Source of the DNA: Actinomycetospora lemnae
GTDB taxonomy: Bacteria; Actinomycetota; Actinomycetes; Mycobacteriales; Pseudonocardiaceae
Reading direction: 5' to 3'
DNA length: 64,000 bases
Assembly (NCBI RefSeq): GCF_028737315.1
Contig: NZ_JAQZAO010000015.1
Location: 1-64,000, forward strand
Both the position numbers and the translations under genes were made by a program. The notes beneath the pieces are model-generated. The model made no database searches. It was not told where the DNA came from and was given only the letters and a program-made list of their open reading frames with translations. This document shows positions 36,780 to 45,351 of the stretch, piece by piece. Position 1 is the first letter of the stretch, and the number at the start of each line of letters is the position of its first letter.

Positions 36780-38147
36780 TCACGAGGCCGCCGTGGCCCG
36801 CTGCGCCATCTCCTCCTCGGAGAGGTAGTCCCGCGTCTCCTCGAACGACGACGTCTCGTTCTTGCGGCCGGCCAGGAAGCCGATGCGGATGAAGTCGTCG
36901 CCACCGAACAGGTGGAGGATCCAGTTGAAGACGACCCGCATCCGCGTGCGCATCAGCGGCAGCGCGTACAGGTGGTATCCGCGGGTCACGGCCTGGGCGA
37001 CCATGCCCGTGAGCCGCAGCTTCAACGGGTGCGCCACCGCCTGGGTGCCGCCGAGGTCGACGACGAGCCCGAGGTCGTGGTGCTTGTACTCGTGCAGCGG
37101 CTGCCCGCGCAGCGAGGCGACGACGTTGTCGGCCGCGACCACCGCCTGCCGCGTCGCGTGCTGGGCGGTCGGCGGGCACAGCGTCGAGCCGGGCGGGTCC
37201 GCGGTGAGGTCGGGGACCGCCGCGGCGTCGCCGAGCACGAAGACGTCGTCGTAGCCGTCGAGACGCAGGTCGGTGCCGCACTTGACGCGGCCGCGGACGA
37301 GCTCGACGCCGAGCATCTTGACCAGCGGGCTGGCGGTGACGCCGGCCGTCCACACCAGGGTCTTGGTGGGGATCGTGCTGCCGTCGGTGAGGGTGACGCT
37401 GGAGTCGGTGACCTCCTCGACGCCGGTCTCGAGCCGCACGCCGATGCCGCGACGGCGCAGCAGGTCGAGGGCCTCCTCACCGAGGCGCTGCCCGAGCTCG
37501 GGCATGAGCCGCGGGGCGATGTCGATCAGCGTCCACTTCACCAGCGTCGGGTCGAGGCGCGGGAAGCGCTTCATCGCGGCGTCGGTGAGCAGCTCGAGGC
37601 ACGCGGCGGTCTCCGTGCCGGCGTAGCCGCCGCCGACCACGACGAAGCTGCAGCGGGCCGCACGCTCCTCCGGATCGGTCGAGGCGTTGGCCAGCTCGAG
37701 CTGGGAGAGGACGTGGTCGCGCAGGTAGGCGGCCTCGCCGAGGTTCTTCATCCCGAGCCCGTGCTCCTCGAGGCCCTTGATGTCGAACTGGCGGGTGACG
37801 CTGCCCGCGGCGATGACGAGCCGGTCGTAGGGGAGGTCGACGACCTCCTCGCTGATCTTCTTGACCACGGCGACCTTGCGCTCGAGGTCGAGCCCGACCA
37901 CCTGGCCCGGCAGCCGCGCGGCCCGCTTGATGGCCCGCGGTAGGGGCACCGTCACCGACTGCGCGGTGATGACCCCGGCAGCCACCTGCGGGAGCAGGGG
38001 CAGGTAGAGCATGTAGTCGTGGGGGTTGACCACCACGACCTCCACCTCGCCGCGTGCCAGCTCGTCCTTGAGCTCACGTTCGAGGCGCTGGACGCACTTC
38101 AAGCCGGCGAACCCGGCGCCGACCACCACGATGCGCTGCGCGCTCAT
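36780..38147 (-). CDS. Type II NADH dehydrogenase-like NAD(P)/FAD oxidoreductase
   Basis: A 455-residue flavoprotein starting at ATG 38147 with AGGAGGG upstream. It has the FAD motif IVVVGAGFAGLKCVQRLE, DYMLYLPLLPQVAAGVI, the NADH-binding FVVVGGGYAGTETAACL, and FVLGDAAAVPD. Near the end TAQHATRQAVVAADN and FNWILHLFGGDDFIRIG are typical of NDH-2 with a membrane-associating C-terminus. It would oxidise NADH and reduce menaquinone without pumping protons. A paralogue is at 58410-59924. Confidence 0.9.
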   Translation of the reverse strand: MSAQRIVVVGAGFAGLKCVQRLERELKDELARGEVEVVVVNPHDYMLYLPLLPQVAAGVITAQSVTVPLPRAIKRAARLPGQVVGLDLERKVAVVKKISEEVVDLPYDRLVIAAGSVTRQFDIKGLEEHGLGMKNLGEAAYLRDHVLSQLELANASTDPEERAARCSFVVVGGGYAGTETAACLELLTDAAMKRFPRLDPTLVKWTLIDIAPRLMPELGQRLGEEALDLLRRRGIGVRLETGVEEVTDSSVTLTDGSTIPTKTLVWTAGVTASPLVKMLGVELVRGRVKCGTDLRLDGYDDVFVLGDAAAVPDLTADPPGSTLCPPTAQHATRQAVVAADNVVASLRGQPLHEYKHHDLGLVVDLGGTQAVAHPLKLRLTGMVAQAVTRGYHLYALPLMRTRMRVVFNWILHLFGGDDFIRIGFLAGRKNETSSFEETRDYLSEEEMAQRATAAS

Positions 38148-38343
38148 CAGGTTGAACCCTCCTGCCGATCCGGCCGTTCCGCGAAGTCTTCCCCGGGTGC
38201 GGCGACGGCGACACCTTCCCGGGCCGACACGTCGGGGCGCATGACCGCGCTCACAGCCGGTCGTGCGCCGGTCGCCCGGCACGAGCGGCGCCGTCGTGGT
38301 CCACTCCCCGCACCCTGACGCCGAGGGATCCCGGAGGCCTGAG

Positions 38344-39441
38344 TTGGCGACGACCGTGCTCTACACCGGCTTCCCCGGCTTCCTGGGCACCGCGCTCCTG
38401 CCCCGGACGCTGCGCCGCTCCCCCGACGCGCAGGCCGTCGCCCTCGTGCAGGAGCGCTGGCTCGACCAGGCGCGCCGGACCCTCGAGCGCCTCGAGGCCG
38501 CCGAGCCCGCCATCGCCGGACGCACTCGCCTCGTCGTCGGCGACATCACCCGCCCGGGCCTCGGCCTCGACGCGGAGGAGACCGCGGCGCTGCGCCGCGG
38601 GCCGCTGGAGATCTTCCACCTCGCCGCGGTCTACGACCTGTCGGTCGCCCCGGAGCTCGCGTGGGCGGTCAACGTCGAGGGCACGCGCCACGTCGTCGAC
38701 CTCGCCCGCGGCGCCGACGAGCTCGTACGGCTGCAGTACGTCAGCACCTGCTACGTCTCCGGGCGCTACCCCGGCATCTTCGCCGAGGACGACCTCGAGC
38801 TCGGCCAGTCCTTCTCCAACCACTACGAGCACACCAAGCACGAGGCGGAGCGGGTCGTCGCCAAGGCCCGGGACGCCGGGATGCCGGTGACGATCTACCG
38901 GCCGTCGGTGGTCGTCGGCGACAGCCGGACCGGCGAGACCCAGAAGTACGACGGGCCCTACTACGCCCTGCAGCTCATCGCCCGCCAGGGCCGGGTCGCG
39001 GTCATGCCGCTGCCCGGCGACCCGTCGCGGGTGCAGTTCAACCTGGTGCCGAGCGACTTCGTCGTCGACGCGGTCGCCGCGCTCGCGCCCCACCCCGGGG
39101 CGGAGAACCGGACGGTGGCGCTGGCCGCGCCGCGCCCGCCCTCGGTGCTGGAGATGTGCGAGGCGTTCGCGGCCCACACCGGCAAGCGGCTCAAGGTGGT
39201 GCCGGTGCCGACGACGCTCTCGCGCTTCTCGATCGACCACCTGCCGGGCGTCGGGCGCCTGTTCAAGCTGCCCTCGTCGACCCTGGACTACCTGACCCAC
39301 CCCACGGTCTACGACGTCACCGCCACCACCGCGCTGCTCGACGAGGTCGGCGTGCGGTGCCCGTCGTTCGCCGAGCACGTCGGCGCGATGGTGGCCTACC
39401 ACCGCGAGCACCCGGACGTGGGCAGCGCCGCGATGGTCTGA
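38344..39441 (+). CDS. NAD-dependent epimerase / thioester-reductase-like (extended SDR)
   Basis: A 365-residue extended short-chain dehydrogenase. The TTG at 38344 is preferred because GGAGG lies 8 bases upstream and the next residues start the Rossmann strand TTVLYTGFPGFLGTALLP (glycine-rich TGFPGFLG). Further marks are LVVGDITRPGLGL, FHLAAVYDLS, LQYVSTCYVSGR and the YxxxK pair YEHTKHEAE. The style is that of male-sterility/fatty acyl-CoA reductase or carboxylic-acid-reductase reductase domains. The substrate is probably an acyl chain; not proven. Confidence 0.82.
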   Translation: MATTVLYTGFPGFLGTALLPRTLRRSPDAQAVALVQERWLDQARRTLERLEAAEPAIAGRTRLVVGDITRPGLGLDAEETAALRRGPLEIFHLAAVYDLSVAPELAWAVNVEGTRHVVDLARGADELVRLQYVSTCYVSGRYPGIFAEDDLELGQSFSNHYEHTKHEAERVVAKARDAGMPVTIYRPSVVVGDSRTGETQKYDGPYYALQLIARQGRVAVMPLPGDPSRVQFNLVPSDFVVDAVAALAPHPGAENRTVALAAPRPPSVLEMCEAFAAHTGKRLKVVPVPTTLSRFSIDHLPGVGRLFKLPSSTLDYLTHPTVYDVTATTALLDEVGVRCPSFAEHVGAMVAYHREHPDVGSAAMV

Positions 39442-39468
39442 GATCGCGGGGTCCTAGACTCGGGGCCG

Positions 39469-40344
39469 ATGGCCGGCCAGCCCCAGCGTCCCCCGCGGGT
39501 CGCGCTCCTCGACTCGGGATGCGGCCTGCTGCCCACCGCCGGGTGGCTGCGCCACCTGCGCCCGGACCTCGCGCTCGACCTCTACCTCGACCCCGAGGGC
39601 ATGCCGTGGGGGTCGAAGGCGTCGTCGTGGATCGTCGACCGGGTGCTCGACACCGGCCGGCTCGCCGTCGAGCGGGGCGCCGACGCGATCGTCGTGCCGT
39701 GCAACACGGCGTCGGTGACCGCGGTGGTGCCGCTGCGCGAGGCGCTCGAGCCCGACCGGCCGGTGGTCGCGACGGTGCCGGCGGTCAAGCCCGCGGGCGC
39801 CACCGGGCTGCCCTTCGCCGTGTGGGCCACCGAGCGCACCACCGGCAGCGAGTACCAGGCCGACCTCCTCGCGCGCTTCGCCGCGCCCGGCCAGGCCGAG
39901 TCCGTCGCCTGTCCCGGGCTCGCCACCGCCGTCGAGCACGCCGACGCCGACGCCGTGCGGGAGGCGGTCGCCTACGCCGCGGCGCGCACGCCCGCCCGGG
40001 CCCGCTCGGTCGTCCTCGGCTGCACCCACTACCCGCTCGTCGTCGAGGAGATCCTCGCCGCGCTGCCGCCGGGCACCGGGCTGCACGACAGCTCGCGCGC
40101 CGTCGCCGGGCAGGCGCTGCGCCGCCTCGGCCTGCCCGAGGACCCGACCGCCGGGCCCGCCGATGTCCGCGTGCACCTCGGCGGCGAGGAGGGCGCCCTG
40201 CCGCCGTCGGCGCTCGCCTACCCGATCGGCCGCGCGCTGGCCCGGGGCGGGCGGATCTCCCGCGCCGAGCTGCCGACCACCGACGAGACGCTGCTCGGCA
40301 CCCGCCCGGACACCGCGGAGCAGCCGGCGCTGCGCGGGGCGTGA
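39469..40344 (+). CDS. Glutamate racemase-like (Asp/Glu racemase) protein
   Basis: A 291-residue protein with the two-cysteine racemase pattern. It opens VALLDSGCGLLPTAGWLRHL, has MPWGSKASSWI, the first catalytic Cys in VVPCNTAS (Cys78) and the second in VVLGCTHYPL (about Cys186). MurI uses the same motifs to make D-glutamate for peptidoglycan, but the opening DSGCG differs from the usual DSGVGG and the C-terminus is long. It could be a second racemase or a related enzyme. The family is certain, the exact role less so. Confidence 0.8.
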   Translation: MAGQPQRPPRVALLDSGCGLLPTAGWLRHLRPDLALDLYLDPEGMPWGSKASSWIVDRVLDTGRLAVERGADAIVVPCNTASVTAVVPLREALEPDRPVVATVPAVKPAGATGLPFAVWATERTTGSEYQADLLARFAAPGQAESVACPGLATAVEHADADAVREAVAYAAARTPARARSVVLGCTHYPLVVEEILAALPPGTGLHDSSRAVAGQALRRLGLPEDPTAGPADVRVHLGGEEGALPPSALAYPIGRALARGGRISRAELPTTDETLLGTRPDTAEQPALRGA

Positions 40345-40355
40345 CCGCGGCGGTC

Positions 40356-40494
40356 TGAGGCGACCGGTGTGACGTCGTCGGTCCGGGTGAGTACCGGCTC
40401 GTCTCGGCGCCCCGGGAGCGCCTCGCGGGCGCGCGGGTCAGCGCCGTCCTCCCGATCCTCGTCGAGCGGTCGGTGCGCCGGGCCCTCGCGGCCT
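40356..40494 (+). other. Possible coding remnant in the gap before the PRC-barrel gene
   Basis: One frame here runs from the TGA at 40356-40358 to a stop at 40492-40494 and reads DVVGPGEYRLVSAPRERLAGARVSAVLPILVERSVRRALAA, which looks like the C-terminus of a real protein without an N-terminus. No family is recognised. The stretch may simply be an accident of high GC. Confidence 0.25.
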
Positions 40495-40517
40495 GAGGAA
40501 GCCCTAGGCTCGGGCCC

Positions 40518-40877
40518 GTGATCCCGGCCGAGAACATCCGCGACTGGCGCAATCGCCCGGTGGTCGACCCGGACGGTTCGAAGATCGGGACCCTGGACGC
40601 GGTCTACGTCGACACCCTGGGCGACGAGCCGGTGTTCGCGACGGTGAAGATCTCCTCGCTGTTCGGGGGCACGCGGCTCGCCTTCGCCCCGCTCAAGGGC
40701 GCCGTCGTCACCCCCGACCACGTGAAGATCGCCTTCGGCCGGGAGCTCGTGCGCGAGGCGCCGTCGATCGACACCGACGGCGAGCTGCGCGCCGAGGACG
40801 AGCCGGGCGTCTTCGGCCACTACGGGCTCGAGTACCGCACCGGGTCGCTCGGCGAGCGGCGGCTCGCCCGGCGGTGA
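40518..40877 (+). CDS. PRC-barrel domain protein
   Basis: A 119-residue protein starting at GTG 40518. It has the PRC-barrel pattern: WRNRPVVDPDGSKIGTLDAVYVDTLGDEPVFATVKISSLFGGTRLAFAPLKGAVVTPDHVKIAF, then a charged tail with GVFGHYGLEYR. PRC-barrels are small RNA- or protein-interaction domains; single-domain forms in actinobacteria are uncharacterised. The end carries a short tandem repeat (gcccggcggtga). It is convergent with the transglycosylase gene, with 28 bases between the ends. Confidence 0.82.
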   Translation: MIPAENIRDWRNRPVVDPDGSKIGTLDAVYVDTLGDEPVFATVKISSLFGGTRLAFAPLKGAVVTPDHVKIAFGRELVREAPSIDTDGELRAEDEPGVFGHYGLEYRTGSLGERRLARR

Positions 40878-40905
40878 GCCCGGCGGTGAGCCCGGCACCG
40901 GCCGC

Positions 40906-41661
40906 TCAGGACGTGGCGTCCGCGGCGCCCCGGGCCTCGCGCCGCACGCGGTCGACGTAGGCGTTCGAGCGGTTGTAGGCGAGCACCGCGGCGCGCCAGT
41001 CGTCGCCGCGGCGCAGGTCGCGGTCGTCGGCGCAGAGGTAGCGGGCGGCGGCCAGGGCGGCGTCGTCGAGGTCGTCGGGACTGCGCACGCCGTCGCCGTC
41101 ACCGTCGGCGCCGTAGAGGTCCCAGGTCGTCGGGATGAACTGGAGCGGGCCGACCGCGCGGTCGTACGTGGTGTCGCCGTCGAGCCGCCCGCCGTCGGTG
41201 TCGCGGATGGTCCGGTTGCCGCCGGTGCCGTCGAGCTCGGGGCCCCGGATCGGGTCGAGCGGGCGGCCGGCGTCGTCGAGCGCGGTGTCCCCGAACCGGC
41301 CGTGGTCCGACTCGACCCGCCCCAGCCCGGCGAGCGTCACCCAGGACAGCCCGCAGTCGGCGAGCTCGTCGCGCGCGGCGGCCTCCGCACCGGCGTAGGC
41401 GAGGAGCGCGCGGCCGGGCACGCCGCTGCGCCCGGCCGCGTCCGCCGCCCAGGTGTCCCGCGCACCGGCGTCGGCGGGCACCGGCGCGGCGACCGGCTGC
41501 GCGTAGGTCGGCGCGGCGTCGGGGCCCCGGCGGGTCACCGCGACCACGCCCGCGACCGCTGCGGTGACGAGCAGGACGAGCACGACGGCCGCGGCGAGGA
41601 GGGTTTCGAGCTGCCGGGCGTCGGGCCGATCGCTGCTCGACGTCGGTGGCGGCGTGCTCAC
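40906..41661 (-). CDS. Membrane-anchored lytic transglycosylase (MltB-like)
   Basis: A 251-residue protein starting at GTG 41661. A short cytosolic tail is followed by a membrane anchor (LLAAAVVLVLLVTAAVAGVVAV, about 21-43) and a soluble lytic murein transglycosylase domain. The catalytic Glu is in LAGLGRVESDHGRFGDTAL, the GPLQFIPTTWDLYGADGDGDGVRSPDDLDDAALAAARYLC block is typical of MltB-like proteins, and it ends AVLAYNRSNAYVDRV. It should cleave peptidoglycan outside the cell. It stands alone. Confidence 0.88.
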   Translation of the reverse strand: MSTPPPTSSSDRPDARQLETLLAAAVVLVLLVTAAVAGVVAVTRRGPDAAPTYAQPVAAPVPADAGARDTWAADAAGRSGVPGRALLAYAGAEAAARDELADCGLSWVTLAGLGRVESDHGRFGDTALDDAGRPLDPIRGPELDGTGGNRTIRDTDGGRLDGDTTYDRAVGPLQFIPTTWDLYGADGDGDGVRSPDDLDDAALAAARYLCADDRDLRRGDDWRAAVLAYNRSNAYVDRVRREARGAADATS

Positions 41662-41959
41662 CCACCCGACGCTACGGGCCGCGTCGTCGCGCTCCCGTCA
41701 GCGCGGGTTCCGACGACCGGAGCAACCGCCCGCCGGTGCCGCGCGGAGTGTCGTCGCTGCGACACGCGTCTCACCCGCTCGTCCCCGTGGACCAGGAACC
41801 GGTCACCGACGGCCCCCGATCGATGGGCCGTTCGGGGAGCACCCGGCGCCGCTGATCGGGCACGCTGTCGGCCTCCCACCGGGTCGGGGGTGATCACCGG
41901 CTGATCACCGCCACGCGGCGGGGCGCGAGCTTCCAGCAGGGTCGCCGGGAGGGGGCGCC
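41662..41959. promoter_or_regulatory. 298-base intergenic region between two divergent genes
   Basis: This gap separates the transglycosylase and esterase genes, which start at its two ends. It contains two copies of tgatcaccg at 41891-41899 and 41902-41910, with start points 11 bases apart (one helical turn). I see no convincing gene or RNA in the rest. Confidence 0.4.
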
Positions 41960-42916
41960 ATGGACATCGACGTCCGGCTGCGCGTGTTCACGTGGTTCGC
42001 CGACGTGTCGGGAGCCGTCGCGGTCAGCCGCATGGGCCCCGAGGAGATCACCCGCGCCCGCGCGCGACGGCTGTCGCACAACCTCGTCACCTCGCGGGTC
42101 TTCGGTCCGATGCCGCGGGGCGTGCTCGTCACCGACCGTGTCGCCGACACCGCCGTCGGGCCGCGCCCCGTGCGCCTGTACCGCCCGCACACGGCCCGCG
42201 CGCTGCCCGTCGTCGTCAACTTCCACGGCGGCGGCGGGACGCTGGGCAACCTCGACCAGTCCGACTGGCTGTGCGCGCACGTCGCCGCGCGGGTCGGCGC
42301 GCTCGTGGTGTCGGTCGACTACCGCCTCGCCCCCGAGCACCCCTACCCGGCGGGGCGCGAGGACGGGTACGCGGCGGTGTCGTGGGTGGCGCGCGAGGCG
42401 GCGTCACTCGGGGCGCGTCCCGACCGCCTGGCGGTCATGGGCGACAGCGCCGGCGGCAACCTCGCCGCCGTCGTCTGCCTGCTGGCCCGCGAGGCCGGGC
42501 CGGTGATCGACGCCCAGGTCCTGCTCTACCCCGTGCTCGACCTGACCTTCACGCGGCCGTCGGTGGAGCGCTTCGCGGGCGGGCCGGTGCTCACGCGCGC
42601 GGACATGGAGGTGTTCCGGCGCCACTACCTGGGCGGCCCCGCCGACCACGCCGACCCGGGCGACCCGCTCTGCTCGCCGCTGCTCGCGCCGGACGTGTCC
42701 GACCTGCCCCCGGCTCTCGTGATCACGGCCGGGATCGACCCGCTGCACGACGACGGCGTCGACTACGCCGCCCGGCTGGGCGCGGCCGGCGTGCCCGTCC
42801 GGCACACCGACCACGCCCGTGCCGTGCACGGCTTCCTGTCGTTCCCCGGCGTCTGCCGGGCCTCGGCGACGGCGCTCGACGACGTGTGCGCCGAGCTGAC
42901 CGCGCGCCTGGCGTAG
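41960..42916 (+). CDS. Alpha/beta hydrolase fold-3 (HSL-family) esterase
   Basis: A 318-residue hormone-sensitive-lipase-type esterase starting at ATG 41960 after GGGAGGGGG. The oxyanion motif HGGGG, YRLAPEHPYPAGRED, the nucleophile GDSAGGN, the acid region in LVITAGIDPLHDDG and the catalytic His in RAVHGFLSF are all present. The substrate is likely a short acyl ester. Its stop is only 7 bases from the end of the convergent phaB gene. It may be linked to the neighbouring polyester locus, but nothing shows this directly. Confidence 0.92.
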   Translation: MDIDVRLRVFTWFADVSGAVAVSRMGPEEITRARARRLSHNLVTSRVFGPMPRGVLVTDRVADTAVGPRPVRLYRPHTARALPVVVNFHGGGGTLGNLDQSDWLCAHVAARVGALVVSVDYRLAPEHPYPAGREDGYAAVSWVAREAASLGARPDRLAVMGDSAGGNLAAVVCLLAREAGPVIDAQVLLYPVLDLTFTRPSVERFAGGPVLTRADMEVFRRHYLGGPADHADPGDPLCSPLLAPDVSDLPPALVITAGIDPLHDDGVDYAARLGAAGVPVRHTDHARAVHGFLSFPGVCRASATALDDVCAELTARLA

Positions 42917-42923
42917 AGCCTGG

Positions 42924-43667
42924 TCAGGCGTCCATGTGCAGGCCGCCGTTGACCGAGTAGACCTGGCCCGTGATGTACCCCGACTCGGGGTCGGACAGGA
43001 ACTCGACCACGCGGGCGATCTCGTCCGGCTGGCCCAGGCGCTTGAGCGGGATCCCCGACACGATCTTCTCCAGGGCCTGCTCGGGCACGGCGGCCACCAT
43101 GTCGGTCTCGACGTAGCCCGGCGCCACGCAGTTGACCGTGACGCCCTTGCGCGCGCCCTCCTGGGCCATCGACATCGTCATGCCGAAGAGCCCGGACTTG
43201 GTCGCCGCGTAGTTGACCTGCCCGGCGTTGCCCTTCTCGCCGATGACCGAGCTGATGTTGACGATGCGGCCCATGCCCCGCTCGGCCATGTGCAGGTACG
43301 CGAGCTGCGACATGTAGAACGTGCCCGAGAGGTTGACCTGGACGACGCGGTCCCAGTCGTCGACCTCCATCTTCGCCACCATCTTGTCCGCGGTGATGCC
43401 GGCGTTGTTGACCAGGACGTCCACGCGGCCGTGGGCCTGGAGCACCTCGTCGAACACGCGCTCGCAGTCGGCGCGGTTGCCGATGTTGCCCTGGTGGATG
43501 GTGATCTGGTCCGGGAACTCGGCCTTGAGCTCCTCGGCCGAGTCCGGGTTCGACGAGTAGCCGACGCCGACCTTCATGCCGCGCCGGGCCATCCGCTCGC
43601 TGATCGCGCGCCCGATGCCCCGGGCGCCGCCGGTCACGATGGCCACCTGTCCGGTCATGTCTCCCAT
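42924..43667 (-). CDS. phaB: Acetoacetyl-CoA reductase
   Basis: A 247-residue short-chain dehydrogenase starting at ATG 43667 after GGGGAGC. The NADP(H) site is VAIVTGGARGIGRAISERMA, with VLVNNAGI, the catalytic Ser in IVNISSVIG, the YxxxK in VNYAATKSG, and the closing YSVNGGLHMDA. The last residues (NGGLHMDA, no further extension) and the neighbours make PhaB, which reduces acetoacetyl-CoA to (R)-3-hydroxybutyryl-CoA, the best assignment; FabG-like reductases share most motifs. It is divergent from the phaC-like gene. Confidence 0.88.
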   Translation of the reverse strand: MGDMTGQVAIVTGGARGIGRAISERMARRGMKVGVGYSSNPDSAEELKAEFPDQITIHQGNIGNRADCERVFDEVLQAHGRVDVLVNNAGITADKMVAKMEVDDWDRVVQVNLSGTFYMSQLAYLHMAERGMGRIVNISSVIGEKGNAGQVNYAATKSGLFGMTMSMAQEGARKGVTVNCVAPGYVETDMVAAVPEQALEKIVSGIPLKRLGQPDEIARVVEFLSDPESGYITGQVYSVNGGLHMDA

Positions 43668-43905
43668 GCGTGCTCCCCTGCGTCGTGGACAGCGCTGTCG
43701 GCGGTCCGTGTACCCACGCCGTGGGCCGGACCACACGATCCGATGCCATCGAACTGGGCGGATCGGGCCGTGGGGAAGCCCCGAACGGTCCTACCGTGCG
43801 GTAGACGCTCGTTGCGAACCATCCCAAGCACCCGTACGGTCCACGCAGCACCCAGAGCCGGGTGCGATCGAGCGCTCACCCTGCGTGGGCGCGAGGAGGT
43901 GCGCC

Positions 43906-45144
43906 ATGACGGCCCTCGCCGACGACCTCGAGTCCACCGACGACGTGCTGGACGCCGACCCCACGGCGGCCCAGACCGAGGCCCCCTCACCCGATCCCGC
44001 CGCCTATCTGCGCGGCTACCACGCGACGGCCGCCGTGCGCGGCGTGGCGGAGATGACCAAGGGCGCGGGCTACGTGGCCCGCCGGGCGCTGCGCCAGGCG
44101 CTGACCCCCGGCCGCAACACGCGGGACGCGCAGCGCTGGTGGCGCCACGTGCTCACCCGCCGGCGCCCGCAGTGGCACAACGAGCACGAGATCGTCTTCG
44201 AGACGCCCATCGCGCGCCTGCGCGACTTCTCGCAGGGCTCGACCGACGACGTCGTGCCCGCCCTCGTGCTGCCGCCCCAGGCCGGGCACGACTCGTGCAT
44301 CGTCGACTTCCAGCCGCGCCAGTCGCAGATGATGGTCATCCGCGAGGCCGGGCTGACCCGCGCGTTCACCCTCGACTGGGTCGGCGCCACCCGCGCGACC
44401 TCGGGGACGACGATCGAGGACTACATCGCGGTGGTGGACCGGGCCGTCGAGCACGCCGGCGGCAAGGTCAACCTCATCGGCGACTGCCAGGGCGGGTGGC
44501 TCGCGACCATCTACGCCGCGATCCACCCGGACAAGGTCAACACGCTGACCCTCGCGGGCGCGCCGATCGACTTCCACGCCGGCGAGACCCCGATCGGGGC
44601 GTCGTCGCGCGTGTTCACCCAGCGCTTCGGCCAGCTGCCCTACCGGGCGATGGTCGCGGCGGGCGGCGGCAACATGCCGGGCGCGTTCGTGCTGGGCGGC
44701 TTCATCGCGATCCGGCCCGACGCGGAGATCGCCAAGCACGTCGACCTGCTGCGCAACCTCGACGACCCGGTGGCCATCGGGCGCTACGAGGCGTTCGAGG
44801 ACTGGTTCAAGCACACGCAGGACGTGCCCGGCACGTTCTACCTGTGGCTGGTCGAGCACCTCTTCGCGGGCAACGAGCTCGTCCACGGCGACCTCGTGGT
44901 CGGCGGGGAGCGCGTCGACATGCGGCGGATCTCCTGCCCGCTGTTCCTGCTCGGCGGCGCGACCGACCACATCACGCCGCCGGTGCAGGTCTTCGCCGCC
45001 GCGGACCACGTGTCCACGCCGGCCGACCAGGTCACCACGCGGACCGCGCCCGGTGGCCACCTCGGGCTGTTCATGGGCAACCAGGCGCTGCGCCACGAGT
45101 GGCCGCCGCTCCTGGCCGCCGTCGCGGAGCACTCGCGTCCGTGA
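43906..45144 (+). CDS. phaC: PHA synthase/depolymerase family alpha/beta protein (PhaC-like)
   Basis: A 412-residue protein starting at ATG 43906 after GAGGAGG. It has the Cys-nucleophile lipase-like box GDCQGGW (Cys194), the acid in LLGGATDHITPP and the His in APGGHLGLFMG, in the order found in PHA synthases. A long N-terminal segment (QRWWRHVLTRRRPQW) precedes the fold. Between phaB and phaA it is most likely the polymerising enzyme. Its box differs from the usual GYCxGG (Tyr to Asp), so an intracellular depolymerase cannot be excluded. Confidence 0.66.
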   Translation: MTALADDLESTDDVLDADPTAAQTEAPSPDPAAYLRGYHATAAVRGVAEMTKGAGYVARRALRQALTPGRNTRDAQRWWRHVLTRRRPQWHNEHEIVFETPIARLRDFSQGSTDDVVPALVLPPQAGHDSCIVDFQPRQSQMMVIREAGLTRAFTLDWVGATRATSGTTIEDYIAVVDRAVEHAGGKVNLIGDCQGGWLATIYAAIHPDKVNTLTLAGAPIDFHAGETPIGASSRVFTQRFGQLPYRAMVAAGGGNMPGAFVLGGFIAIRPDAEIAKHVDLLRNLDDPVAIGRYEAFEDWFKHTQDVPGTFYLWLVEHLFAGNELVHGDLVVGGERVDMRRISCPLFLLGGATDHITPPVQVFAAADHVSTPADQVTTRTAPGGHLGLFMGNQALRHEWPPLLAAVAEHSRP

Positions 45145-45351
45145 CCGCTCGACCTGGAACGATCCCGCAGATCCTGCGGTGATCCTCCGCCCGCGGGCCT
45201 GGGTGACGGCCCCGGCCCGCGGGTACGTTCAGACGTCCGGCCCTCGTGTGACGAGGGCACCGCGCACCGTGACCACCCACTTCGACCGCCCGGGTGGTCG
45301 GTCGTCCCCGGCGCACCGCCGCGCCACCCATCGACCAGGAGGGTCCACCGC

